A DNA stretch of 14,927 nt from Spirochaetota bacterium (lineage in GTDB: Bacteria > Spirochaetota > Spirochaetia > Treponematales > Breznakiellaceae), in the NCBI GenBank assembly GCA_023398155.1, contig JAEWSV010000259.1, positions 1 through 14,927 on the forward strand, given 5' to 3'. Under the pieces are notes generated by a model that worked only from the letters and a program-made list of their open reading frames with translations, had not been told where the DNA came from and searched no databases. The position numbers and the translations under genes are program-made. This document shows positions 1-7,864 of this stretch, piece after piece; the first letter of the stretch is position 1, and each line of letters starts with the position of its first letter.

Positions 1-363
1 TAAATCGCCGTGTAAGTCTCGTCGCCGGTACCAGGTTCTGTATTTCCGATAGGGATTCTTTTTGAGTAAGGGATAGCCCTCGATCCGGCCAAGATAGGCA
101 TTGAAGGCGAAAAGATCGTCGAAGAGGGCATTGATCGCGTTGCCGTCTAGTAGTTCAGCTTGCAGCGAGACGAATGCGCGAACCTCACTCTTGTCGAAAA
201 GAATCCAGTCGCATTCTATACTTCGTTCATTATGGTTTCCATAGACATCTACATATCGTTCTCCCCTATGGATTGCTCTCGAAAGGTGCTCCCTATGCCA
301 ATGAAGGAAGGGCAAATGTTTATCATCAAACCACCGAACGCTCAAGGCCTTGATCGCGAGCAT
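1..363 (-). CDS. Unrecognised protein, N-terminal 121 residues (runs off left edge)
   Basis: Reading the minus strand from an ATG at 363, the frame stays open to base 1, giving 121 residues without a stop, so the gene continues outside the window. An in-frame TAA lies directly before the ATG, so translation cannot start further upstream. The protein starts MLAIKALSVRWFDD and is rich in Trp, Tyr, His and Arg; charged and aromatic clusters such as LHWHREHL and KKNPYRKYRTWYRRRDL suggest a nucleic-acid-associated or soluble protein. I see no signal peptide or membrane helix and do not recognise the family. No convincing Shine-Dalgarno precedes the ATG. It lies 176 bases downstream of the DUF499 ATPase on the same strand, so it may be a further subunit of that system or the next unrelated gene. 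It does not look like the PglZ phosphatase expected in BREX, though only the N-terminus is visible. Confidence 0.65.
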   Translation of the reverse strand, partial: MLAIKALSVRWFDDKHLPFLHWHREHLSRAIHRGERYVDVYGNHNERSIECDWILFDKSEVRAFVSLQAELLDGNAINALFDDLFAFNAYLGRIEGYPLLKKNPYRKYRTWYRRRDLHGDL

Positions 364-539
364 TTAGCAGCTGAGAGTAAAGTGTACAGGACCAGCCAGT
401 GCGTCTGACGCTATTAGGGTGAGAGAAGACCTCAGCGCGGTCATTATGAAAATCACATCTGTCTATAAGCAATTCTTGCGGAATCCGTAACGGAGTAGAC
501 GAACGCGAAGAAGCTTAACTAATTGGGGAAGCCGATCTT
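364..539. other. Spacer between DUF499 ATPase and left-edge gene
   Basis: About 176 bases with lower GC than the ATPase gene. It holds a small inverted repeat, GCGTC-T-GACGC, at 401-411. I see no strong hairpin followed by a T-run on the minus strand, so there is no clear terminator after the ATPase. Read-through into the left-edge gene is possible. Confidence 0.4.
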
Positions 540-3500
540 TCACTCCTTCTCAAACCCCTGACTGTCAAACTTTAACGTCCGCCCATTTTCCGTGACGGTC
601 CGAACGACGTGGTCGGGAACGTCGGCATCGAAGTCCGATTCAATCTCAAGGGTGACGCGGACAGTAGCCCCGACGAGGCCGGTCAAATGGGCGATGACTT
701 CCTCGGCTATCCGCCCGGCATCGCGACCGACGCGTGAAGGATCGAGGGAGACAGTGCCGTGGTATCGCTTCCATGAGGGAATCGGCGGCGTTTGAGGATT
801 CACGGGAGGTTGGACTGCTCCGCTTGCGATCCTCACGGCAGTCGTCGCGATCAAGCCCTCGGCCTCGGCTTCGATCGTGAACAAGCCTTCATCGGGACCG
901 GCGGTATATAGACCGTCCGAGTCGATGCTTCCACCGGTAGCTTTCCAACGTCCACCTTGAATCGGTGCAGATCGATCATCGGCATCGTAGCCTTTGAGCG
1001 TGAAGTGCTCGGTAGCGCCTGGACGAATCACCGGTGCGTTCGGGACGATCTCGATCCGGACGGGTTTGCGCTCTTTCTCCATCTGCGTCGCGGCCACGGA
1101 CGGCTTGACGATGATGCCGGTCGACTCGGCCTCCAATGCGGACAGTCGACTTCCCGCACGTAACCCGCGATATCGGTGTTCGGCGGTATCATACGAATCG
1201 GCGAAGGCGAAGGAGTCTCGTTCCCAGGTGAGCAGGCCGACACCTTCCTTGATTGCCTCGATCAACACCATTGGATCCCTGAGCCTCGGGAGGTACAGAA
1301 AGCGGGCAAAATCCTCAACGAGCTGTCGGACTGCGACATAGTCCTCACGCCAGAGTGGCACTCGATCGAGTTCCATCCTGAGAAGGGTAGGCGCGAAAGA
1401 AGTGATCATGAGCTCGGAGGTTTTGAGCTTTTTGCCCGCGCGGATAGCGAGCGAACCATCCCCGCTGAGCCGGTGGCTTTCCCAGCTGATGGAGGCTTGC
1501 GGATTCACCTGTTTCGGTACGAGCAACCACTGGTACGTCTCGGGAATGCGCGCTTCCATGGTTTTCTCGGCTCCGTCCCGTTGGGTTTCCGCTTGGCGCG
1601 TTTGATGCGGCGTCAAATTGAGCTGTTCGTGCTCGGCGAGAATCGAGTCCCAGGCCAGGTAGAAGCGAGCGGCTTGGTCGAGATCCTGAAGCCTTCCTTG
1701 ATCGGGGGCGAGGAAAACGATTGTGTTGCGGAAGAGCCTCGGTGCGCTTCCCCGGGTCTCCAATATGGTTTTGGAGAGCGTCAAGGCCGGGCTCTCGTCG
1801 CCTTTGGCATAGGTCGCCTCAGTAGGAAGGACGACGAGACGAGTCTCCAGGTCGTCCGGGACATCCTGACCGGATTGCGGCATCGGGTGGATACGGGAGA
1901 AGTCGCCCATTTGACGCAGGTCGGCGCGGAGGCGCTTTTCCAGCTCGGCGCTTACTTTGTCGGGGTTCCGAAGCAGGAGCTCCGCCCGGTCTTCCGCCAA
2001 TTTGGTGACCGTGGGTTGGATGGAGTACCAATACCGGCTTCCGTCCTGATAGAGATACGTCGCCGCGGCGGCGAGCCGCCGGAGGGCGTCGCCGAATACG
2101 GCCGGCGTCTCGCCGGGCATTGCGCAGCCGAGCTTCACCCGGCGATCGTCGAGGCCGTGGTTCGCGGCGCCGGTCGTCGGCGCGGAACCCATGTAGATCG
2201 TACGGGCGACGCGACGACACGCTGAATATTTACCCAGGTTCGGCACCTCGCCGTCTATCTTGGTGGGTAGGGAGCTCGGCCCATCGACATCTTTTTCGAT
2301 GACCGGCACCCAGTTGTCCGAAAGATAGTGGGCCAACTCCGATTGAATGCGCGAATCGTTCACGGCGATGTTCGCGCTCATGATCAGCGGGTTCTTGTCG
2401 CCGTTTTCCCAGAGACTATGGATGACGGCCGCCATGAGACGGAGAACGCCACGGGTGCGCTGGAACTTCACGAGCGTTGACCAATCCGAATACAGGCGGT
2501 CGAAGACTTCGGGGTGTATGGGATAGGCGGCTTTGAGCCGTTTCTCGTACTCGTTCTCCCGGCATTCGGCCGGAAACTCCTGTTGCTGGTTTCGATAAAA
2601 ATCGGCGAAGGCGCGGGCGGCGACATCGCGATCCTTGAACTGCTGATCTCCTGAGAGCGGCATGAAAAGACGCCGACGCACGATCTCGAAACCCTCTTCC
2701 GCGGTGGCGGGACGCCAGGAGGATTCCACGCGGCCGACGATTTGCTGGAGCCGCTGAAGCACGACGAGACCGCGCTGCCCGCCCACTTCGACGTCTTCCG
2801 CGCGGGCGTGGGGGGACACCGCACTGTCCGAGGCAGGCAAGCTGACCACGAGCAGGCAGTTCTTCGCGAGCTTAGCCGATTCGGTGAGCGCCTGGGCAAA
2901 GGAGAACTGCGTCTCAAAGTCCCCCGCGGGCAGGTCGCCCTGGTCGTGGAGGCCGCGCGCGTAGGCCACCCACTCGTCGATCAGGATCAGCGTGGGCGAA
3001 TACTCGTTGAACAGCTCGCGCAGGGCATCGCCCGGATTCGTGGCGCGTTCGTCGTCTTTGGCGATCCGGTCGTAGGCCTTCCTGCCGCCGAGCTGCCAGG
3101 CGAGCTCTCCCCAGAGAGTTCGGACGATGGTTCCGTCCTCCTTTATGCTCGGGTTTCCGGGAGAAATGCGGTTGCCGACAAGCACAACGCGCCGTGCGGC
3201 GGGGAGTTTCACGGTACCGGCTTCGGCGAGGAGCGGTTCCATCCCGCTCAGCTTCGTAGCATCGGTACCCGAAAAAAGGTGGTAGAGGGCGAGCATAGAA
3301 TGCGTCTTGCCGCCGCCGAAGTTGGTCTGGAGTTGAATGACGGGGTCCCCTCCGCCTCCCAGCAGCCGCTTGACGGCGTTGAGGAGCAGCCCCTTGAGGC
3401 TCTCCGTAAGGTAGGTCCGGCGGAAGAACTCCACCGGATCGCCGTACTCTTCCGATGCGCCTTTTATGTGAACCTGCCAGAGATCGGCGGCGAACTCCGC

Positions 3501-4058
3501 CGTCCGGTAATTGCCGGTCGCGACGTCCTGGTGCGGCTGGATCACTTCTCGCCAAGGTTTGAGCGTGGAAGAGACGGCGCTCTCTATGAGGGATCCGCCG
3601 CCCTTGCGGAGTTCGCCGCGCGTCTGCTCGTCCATCACGAGTCGCATGAGCTCGCGCTTCATGCGATCGATCTCTTCGGACTGCGGGGCCGATATGGCGG
3701 CGAGGAGGCGGCTCGCCGAGTCGAGGGCGCGGTACGCGTCGTCGGAGGAGAAGGTCTGCTGGTGCGCCCAGCGGTTCCGGATATCGCGGAGCTCGCTCAC
3801 GAGGGATCGCTCGGCCTGACCGAGCCCGTACTTGAACACGTCGTTCCAGGCATCCCACATCAACTTGAGGAGCGGCGACACGTCCCACTCCATCACGGGC
3901 CGCCCCGCGTTGATCCGATCATCGCCCAGGGACCGCCCTGCTTCTTCCTGCGCCCTGTCGTGGTAGCGGTTTTTGAATTCGCGATCGATATACGCGCCGA
4001 GGCCGCTCTTCAGCAGTTCCATCGCCTTACCGACGCGTTCGTGGTTTGAAATCGCCAT
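540..4058 (-). CDS. DUF499 P-loop ATPase with N-terminal Swt1-type HEPN and C-terminal Ig-like domain
   Basis: A 1172-residue cytosolic ATPase of the DUF499 (COG1483) family, the motor partner of DUF1156 methylases in defence clusters; BREX BrxC/PglY is a distant relative. Residues 1-125 form a HEPN domain of Swt1 type: RDIRNRWAH carries the R-x4-H signature (R94, H99), which in active HEPN proteins is an RNase site. Walker A is FGGGKTHS (K251, T252), Walker B is LILIDE (D361, E362). Residues about 997-1080 look like a bacterial Ig-like domain (GGRWKATGG, DGLYTAG), followed by a Pro-rich linker and a C-terminal domain (about 1100-1172) ending KFDSQGFEKE. The ATG at 4058 has a GAGGAG Shine-Dalgarno at 4065-4070 with six-base spacing, inside the tail of the preceding broken ORF, so it is coupled to upstream translation. 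Family assignment is firm; RNase activity and the role of the Ig-like domain are inference. Confidence 0.95.
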   Translation of the reverse strand: MAISNHERVGKAMELLKSGLGAYIDREFKNRYHDRAQEEAGRSLGDDRINAGRPVMEWDVSPLLKLMWDAWNDVFKYGLGQAERSLVSELRDIRNRWAHQQTFSSDDAYRALDSASRLLAAISAPQSEEIDRMKRELMRLVMDEQTRGELRKGGGSLIESAVSSTLKPWREVIQPHQDVATGNYRTAEFAADLWQVHIKGASEEYGDPVEFFRRTYLTESLKGLLLNAVKRLLGGGGDPVIQLQTNFGGGKTHSMLALYHLFSGTDATKLSGMEPLLAEAGTVKLPAARRVVLVGNRISPGNPSIKEDGTIVRTLWGELAWQLGGRKAYDRIAKDDERATNPGDALRELFNEYSPTLILIDEWVAYARGLHDQGDLPAGDFETQFSFAQALTESAKLAKNCLLVVSLPASDSAVSPHARAEDVEVGGQRGLVVLQRLQQIVGRVESSWRPATAEEGFEIVRRRLFMPLSGDQQFKDRDVAARAFADFYRNQQQEFPAECRENEYEKRLKAAYPIHPEVFDRLYSDWSTLVKFQRTRGVLRLMAAVIHSLWENGDKNPLIMSANIAVNDSRIQSELAHYLSDNWVPVIEKDVDGPSSLPTKIDGEVPNLGKYSACRRVARTIYMGSAPTTGAANHGLDDRRVKLGCAMPGETPAVFGDALRRLAAAATYLYQDGSRYWYSIQPTVTKLAEDRAELLLRNPDKVSAELEKRLRADLRQMGDFSRIHPMPQSGQDVPDDLETRLVVLPTEATYAKGDESPALTLSKTILETRGSAPRLFRNTIVFLAPDQGRLQDLDQAARFYLAWDSILAEHEQLNLTPHQTRQAETQRDGAEKTMEARIPETYQWLLVPKQVNPQASISWESHRLSGDGSLAIRAGKKLKTSELMITSFAPTLLRMELDRVPLWREDYVAVRQLVEDFARFLYLPRLRDPMVLIEAIKEGVGLLTWERDSFAFADSYDTAEHRYRGLRAGSRLSALEAESTGIIVKPSVAATQMEKERKPVRIEIVPNAPVIRPGATEHFTLKGYDADDRSAPIQGGRWKATGGSIDSDGLYTAGPDEGLFTIEAEAEGLIATTAVRIASGAVQPPVNPQTPPIPSWKRYHGTVSLDPSRVGRDAGRIAEEVIAHLTGLVGATVRVTLEIESDFDADVPDHVVRTVTENGRTLKFDSQGFEKE

Positions 4059-4061
4059 TGC

Positions 4062-4300
4062 CTACTCCTCGTCCGCTTCCGTCATGGTGGAGAGTTCTTC
4101 GCGTATGAGCGCCTCGAGCCGCCGAGTCGGTATATCCACCACAGCAATCATTTCCGCCGTGCCGAGCCTGAGGCCGCCAGGAAGTCGAGTTCGACCGCGA
4201 GCTCGGTCTCGATAGTATCACGGATGAAACCGAAGAGCGCCTCCGCCTGCGTCGTCAGGTAACGATTACGGAATCCCTCCAGAATGTAAAGCGCCTTTCA
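4062..4300 (-). pseudogene. Broken small ORF between methylase and ATPase; faint resemblance to a Fic-family C-terminus
   Basis: Between the methylase stop and the ATPase start lie two protein-like segments in different frames. The first continues in the methylase frame after its stop (4297-4148, 49 codons; contains ALYILEGFRNRYL and ETELAVELDFLAA). The second runs from 4151 to a TAG at 4062 (MIAVVDIPTRRLEALIREEL). Adding one base near 4160-4175 joins them as ...DFLA-x-LRLGTAEMIAVVDIP..., which reads as one continuous protein. The methylase stop overlaps an ATG (ATGA), and dropping one A just after it would place that ATG in frame with ALYILEG, so the ancestral gene may have been a coupled small ORF of about 80 codons with two indels. 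From memory, the pattern DFL...VDIPxRRLExLIR resembles the C-terminal tail of some Fic-family proteins; no Fic catalytic motif is present. It could instead be an unknown small subunit. Confidence 0.45.
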
Positions 4301-7192
4301 TTCCTCGCTCTCTTCCGTATCGAAGAGGTCCTTTTCCTTCTTTGCGACCACCGCGCCCCGTTCTCTAGCCAGCCGCAAAAGCTCCGGCCAGCTTTGGACC
4401 AGTCCGTTGTAGGAGAGCGCGTCCTGGGAACGTTTCTTGCGCTCGCAGATGGTGTACAGGCGATAGCAGAGCTCCCGGGCGGTCTCTGCCTTTTCCCCGA
4501 GCTGTTTGACGAGCCCCGCGGCAGCCGTCTCGCCGCCCGCTTCCAGGACGCGGATGAGGTGATGGACGGTCTCCCAGGTGCTGATGCGTTTGTCGGTAGC
4601 GGGGTCCCAGCTCTCCGGCAATTCCGCCGGTTTGAGCAGGCAAACCTTTCCTTTGCCCGAGACCAGGATGCCCGCTTCCACCATGCCGCCGACGCTCGTA
4701 TCCTTGGCTTTGGAGAGGGTCTCGGCCACGCCGTACTCGCCCTCGGCGAAGCCGAACTGCTCGAACCAAGCCACAGCCCAGCGGCTGTCGGAGTCGAAGT
4801 CCCCTTCCTGCTCGGCGAGAGCCTCGTCCAAGGTCTGGTTGATGAGGGACAGGGCTTCGCGCACGGAGAGCGGTTTGCCGGAGGCATCCAGGACCTTGGC
4901 GTAGCGCGTATAGATCGCCATGCCCGGGCCGATGGCCGACTGTGCCAGGTCCACCGGGGCGATGTTGCCGCGCTGGAGATGGGCGAGCGCGGTGGGGAGT
5001 TCCGCCTTGAGCGCGGCGAGGAAATCGCGGCGCGTGGCCGTAGGGGCATCCGCTTCACGTTTGCGGCAGACGAGGACGATGCTGGAGGCGAGGGCGTTGG
5101 TGCCGGAACCGATCATGCGGTTACTCAGCTCGGTTCGTATCGGCCAGGTTCCCGTTATCGAAAAGCCCGCTTCGATGATCGCGGCCAGGAAGGTATCCCA
5201 ACCGGTATTGGTGACGCCGTCGGCCTCGTCACTTTCTGACTGTTTAAAAGCGTAGTAGATAGAAACCGGGAAACTCGGGTGTGACTGTTCGGCTAGACAG
5301 TGCATAGATTGCGACATCCCATTCAAAAAGAAAGATTCCGCCTTCTCTTTACTACCATGACGGTATGGGGTTGCCACTAATTCTTCAGCCTTCGGGACGG
5401 CTAGCGTTGCAAACATATCTGGGAAGACGTTCATCTGGGACCTACGCAGCCAAACATAGAAAAAATCAGAAAGATCAGCGTATCCAATATTGTCATAGTA
5501 AGGTGGGTCAGTTGAGATTATTTTGTCCTGCGAGATAGTTTGCATTGAAGCATCGGACTGATTTGCAGATCCACATGGCTTTGTAATGCTAGGGATTCCT
5601 TTTATTACGCCATCAATTGAAATGCTATAATCGCCTGCAGCACCTGCAAAAGGATTGACCTCAGGAAAATCCCATGTCATTGGAATCGCTTGTCTTGAAA
5701 AAACAGTTACTGTCTGCTGTCGTTCAGGGGTCCAACGTGCAATAGTACAGACCGTGTTTGTGGTGCGATCGACAGCAAATCCCAAGTAAACGCCAATTGC
5801 TTCAGCGTATGCTTTTGGGCCTGCTCCGCCCTCACGTAGTGTTCTGCTGTCGCCTACAAGGCAGGCGGATACCGCATCCTGCATTACCCGCTTACGGGCT
5901 TCCTCTATAAGATCAGTGAAGGTCGTGAGAGCTACTAGTTGACGGTTGGTAAAGAGATCACAATATTTATTTAATCCATATATCTGAGTTTTTATATCCC
6001 TCGGATGATAATTGATAAGGAGTTCTGGCTTCCATAATGGTTTTGCTGTATTAGCTATCGCAACCATATCTTCTGTTGGATTAAGGTATATTCTTCCTTT
6101 TTCGCCTTCTGCGATGACTGCCATTAGTCTGCTTGATAAGCGGCCGGAGATTCCTTCATTTCGAATATAATCGTATGGAAGTGGTACTTGAGACATAATA
6201 CATACAAAACCATTCCACTTTCCTGCAGATGTACCACGTCTTGCCGCATCGATATTTTTTGGCTTACCCAATTTTATCGTAAAGCGATAGCCAACACCTT
6301 CAATCACTGGCTCGACATAGGCTTCCTTCCCCGCCTTCGTCGAGAGCATGAACGTAGAGACCAACGGCACGTCTACACTCCGAAACGCGGGATTTGGACT
6401 CTTAACTGTGCGAGCCCAGAGCCATGCGATGACGGTGAGCTTCTTTCCAAGATAGTGTGCAAGATCGGGCCGCTCCTTTACCATCTCCTCGGTCACTTCA
6501 ACCTTGGGGTACAGGTGGCCGATACGCTTCTCCGCCTCGTCCCGCATCCACTTGCCGTAATAGCGCACATCCTCGGCGAGGCCCTGGGCGCCCACCCAGG
6601 TTCGTTTGATGAGGTCTTCTTCTCCGCGCGCGTCGGGATTTACCGGCGGCCGGTTCGCGAATTTGGGCGGGATTTCGATCATCGCTTTGTTGATGAGGAC
6701 CGCCACGGGGTTGAGGTCGCTCGCGTAGCTTTCAAGGCCGAGGCGCTGGGCTTCCAGCGGCAGCGTGCCGCCGCCGGCGAAGGGATCGTGGAAGGCGGGG
6801 AGCTTGTTCCGGTCAAAGAGTTCCTTGGCCCGCGGATGATCGGCGTTCGCCGCGCAGGTCCGGCGCCAACTGTTCCAAATCTCGTCCCGCGCCCGCTGCA
6901 AGACGTCCTCGTTCGTAGTGTTTTCCCAGAGCACCAAGTCTTCGATGATGCGGAAAAGACGTTGACGCTCCTTCTCCTGAGCCTTCTCCGTTGGGAAGAG
7001 GTCGGGGTATGAGCTGGGATCGTCCACCATCTGCGCGAAGATGACCGCACGGGCCGCCGCAAGGGGTCTGCGCGCCCACCAGAGGTGGAGCGTGCTCGGG
7101 TGGCCGTGGCGTATGGATTTTTCGCGGGCGCTCGCGATGTTGATGGCTTCCAGGGGGAGAGCGACTTCGATGAGTTTCTTGGGGGTGGTCAT
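4298..7192 (-). CDS. DUF1156 adenine-specific DNA methyltransferase (COG1743 / PglXI-like)
   Basis: A 964-residue SAM-dependent DNA methylase, expected to methylate adenine N6 and so mark host DNA. The N-terminus has the DUF1156 signature (LIEVALPLEAINIASAREKS, then HPSTLHLWWARRPLAAARA). The SAM-binding motif is DPFAGGGT (136-143), with an acidic follow-up at SDLNP (158-162). The catalytic motif is DPPYYDNIGYADLSDFF (562-578). The long gap between the two motifs holds the likely target-recognition region. Length fits the family. COG1743 was named for a Zn-ribbon, but here the paired cysteines are missing (SPNPAF near 265-270; only C331 later), as in a variant branch I recall. The ATG at 7192 has GGAG about seven bases upstream. 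GC falls to about 30% in the middle (5941-6000) against 70-77% near 6541-6600 and 4981-5040, so the gene is a compositional mosaic. It sits downstream of the TOPRIM gene (50-base gap). Confidence 0.95.
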   Translation of the reverse strand: MTTPKKLIEVALPLEAINIASAREKSIRHGHPSTLHLWWARRPLAAARAVIFAQMVDDPSSYPDLFPTEKAQEKERQRLFRIIEDLVLWENTTNEDVLQRARDEIWNSWRRTCAANADHPRAKELFDRNKLPAFHDPFAGGGTLPLEAQRLGLESYASDLNPVAVLINKAMIEIPPKFANRPPVNPDARGEEDLIKRTWVGAQGLAEDVRYYGKWMRDEAEKRIGHLYPKVEVTEEMVKERPDLAHYLGKKLTVIAWLWARTVKSPNPAFRSVDVPLVSTFMLSTKAGKEAYVEPVIEGVGYRFTIKLGKPKNIDAARRGTSAGKWNGFVCIMSQVPLPYDYIRNEGISGRLSSRLMAVIAEGEKGRIYLNPTEDMVAIANTAKPLWKPELLINYHPRDIKTQIYGLNKYCDLFTNRQLVALTTFTDLIEEARKRVMQDAVSACLVGDSRTLREGGAGPKAYAEAIGVYLGFAVDRTTNTVCTIARWTPERQQTVTVFSRQAIPMTWDFPEVNPFAGAAGDYSISIDGVIKGIPSITKPCGSANQSDASMQTISQDKIISTDPPYYDNIGYADLSDFFYVWLRRSQMNVFPDMFATLAVPKAEELVATPYRHGSKEKAESFFLNGMSQSMHCLAEQSHPSFPVSIYYAFKQSESDEADGVTNTGWDTFLAAIIEAGFSITGTWPIRTELSNRMIGSGTNALASSIVLVCRKREADAPTATRRDFLAALKAELPTALAHLQRGNIAPVDLAQSAIGPGMAIYTRYAKVLDASGKPLSVREALSLINQTLDEALAEQEGDFDSDSRWAVAWFEQFGFAEGEYGVAETLSKAKDTSVGGMVEAGILVSGKGKVCLLKPAELPESWDPATDKRISTWETVHHLIRVLEAGGETAAAGLVKQLGEKAETARELCYRLYTICERKKRSQDALSYNGLVQSWPELLRLARERGAVVAKKEKDLFDTEESEE

Positions 7193-7242
7193 GACTTCTC
7201 CGAATTATCTCTTACCGGATTCTTGATGCGTCGGGTATTCAT

Positions 7243-7863
7243 TCAATCGAGCACATATAGACGCTTTATCCAGTATATGACTTCAAGAGCTTTAGGGGAT
7301 TTTGCATCCAAAGTACCTCTGGTGATTGCCTGCCCAAGAGGCTTCCCCGGTTCATCCTGCCAGGCAAGCCACGTATGGATTTTGACTTTAGGAAGATCGA
7401 GATCCCTGAATCGTCTCAATCCAGGAGAAATACCCTCAACGCAGGATTCGGCATATCCAAATAATTGATCGGCGGAAGGAACCAAGTAGCGGAGGAAATC
7501 CTCCAATATGCCGGGTAACTTGTTATCCGGCATGATCCAGACTCCGACTCTCGGCAACACGGACTTCTCGGGAGGTACAAGGACTAAACCCATTTCGTCC
7601 GGAGCAGCCGGAACCGAGTATCCTGCTTTGACTAGACGATCCCTTACGGATTGCCAACGGCTTGGGAGATCGGTATCGGCATCTATGACGATTCCGAGGG
7701 CGCCGACTTCGCTTTCCTTTAAACGTATTGGAATAGCATCCAATAGGCTCGTATAGCCGCCGTGCTGCTTAACCTCGTCGAAATGCGGAATTTGATGTTG
7801 TCCGCATAAATTCTTGAAAACGTGCTCATCGTCAACGCCTTCAACGAGCAGGATGTTTTTCAT
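7243..7863 (-). CDS. DUF3226 / TOPRIM-like protein, partner of the adjacent OLD-like ATPase
   Basis: A 206-residue protein starting MKNILLVEGVDDEHVF, the usual opening of a TOPRIM fold, with acidic E8. A second acidic cluster, IVIDADTD (D61, D63, D65), matches the DxD motif that binds metal in TOPRIM nucleases and primases. I therefore read it as a likely metal-dependent nuclease or nuclease-like effector of the DUF3226 family. I chose the ATG at 7863, one base after the ATPase stop and with GAGG nine bases upstream, over an in-frame TTG at 7878 that would overlap the ATPase gene by 14 bases. The tight junction implies translational coupling and a two-protein machine. Separate ATPase plus TOPRIM proteins parallel split OLD systems such as PARIS (AriA/AriB), although AriB carries a different family (DUF4435). 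Catalytic activity is inferred. Confidence 0.85.
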   Translation of the reverse strand: MKNILLVEGVDDEHVFKNLCGQHQIPHFDEVKQHGGYTSLLDAIPIRLKESEVGALGIVIDADTDLPSRWQSVRDRLVKAGYSVPAAPDEMGLVLVPPEKSVLPRVGVWIMPDNKLPGILEDFLRYLVPSADQLFGYAESCVEGISPGLRRFRDLDLPKVKIHTWLAWQDEPGKPLGQAITRGTLDAKSPKALEVIYWIKRLYVLD

Positions 7864-7864
7864 A

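Noticed and set aside
1..363. Left-edge gene as PglZ
   Set aside because: The visible residues show no alkaline phosphatase-like motif; only position would support it.
401..411. GCGTCTGACGC as a terminator after the ATPase
   Set aside because: Loop of one base (or four-pair stem) and no following T-run; at best a weak operator.
1176..2225. Plus-strand open frame of 349 codons
   Set aside because: Antisense to the middle of the ATPase; no recognisable sequence.
2742..4049. Long plus-strand open frame of 435 codons opposite the DUF499 ATPase gene
   Set aside because: Antisense to a clearly conserved gene of high GC; the translation shows no domain and such frames are expected there.
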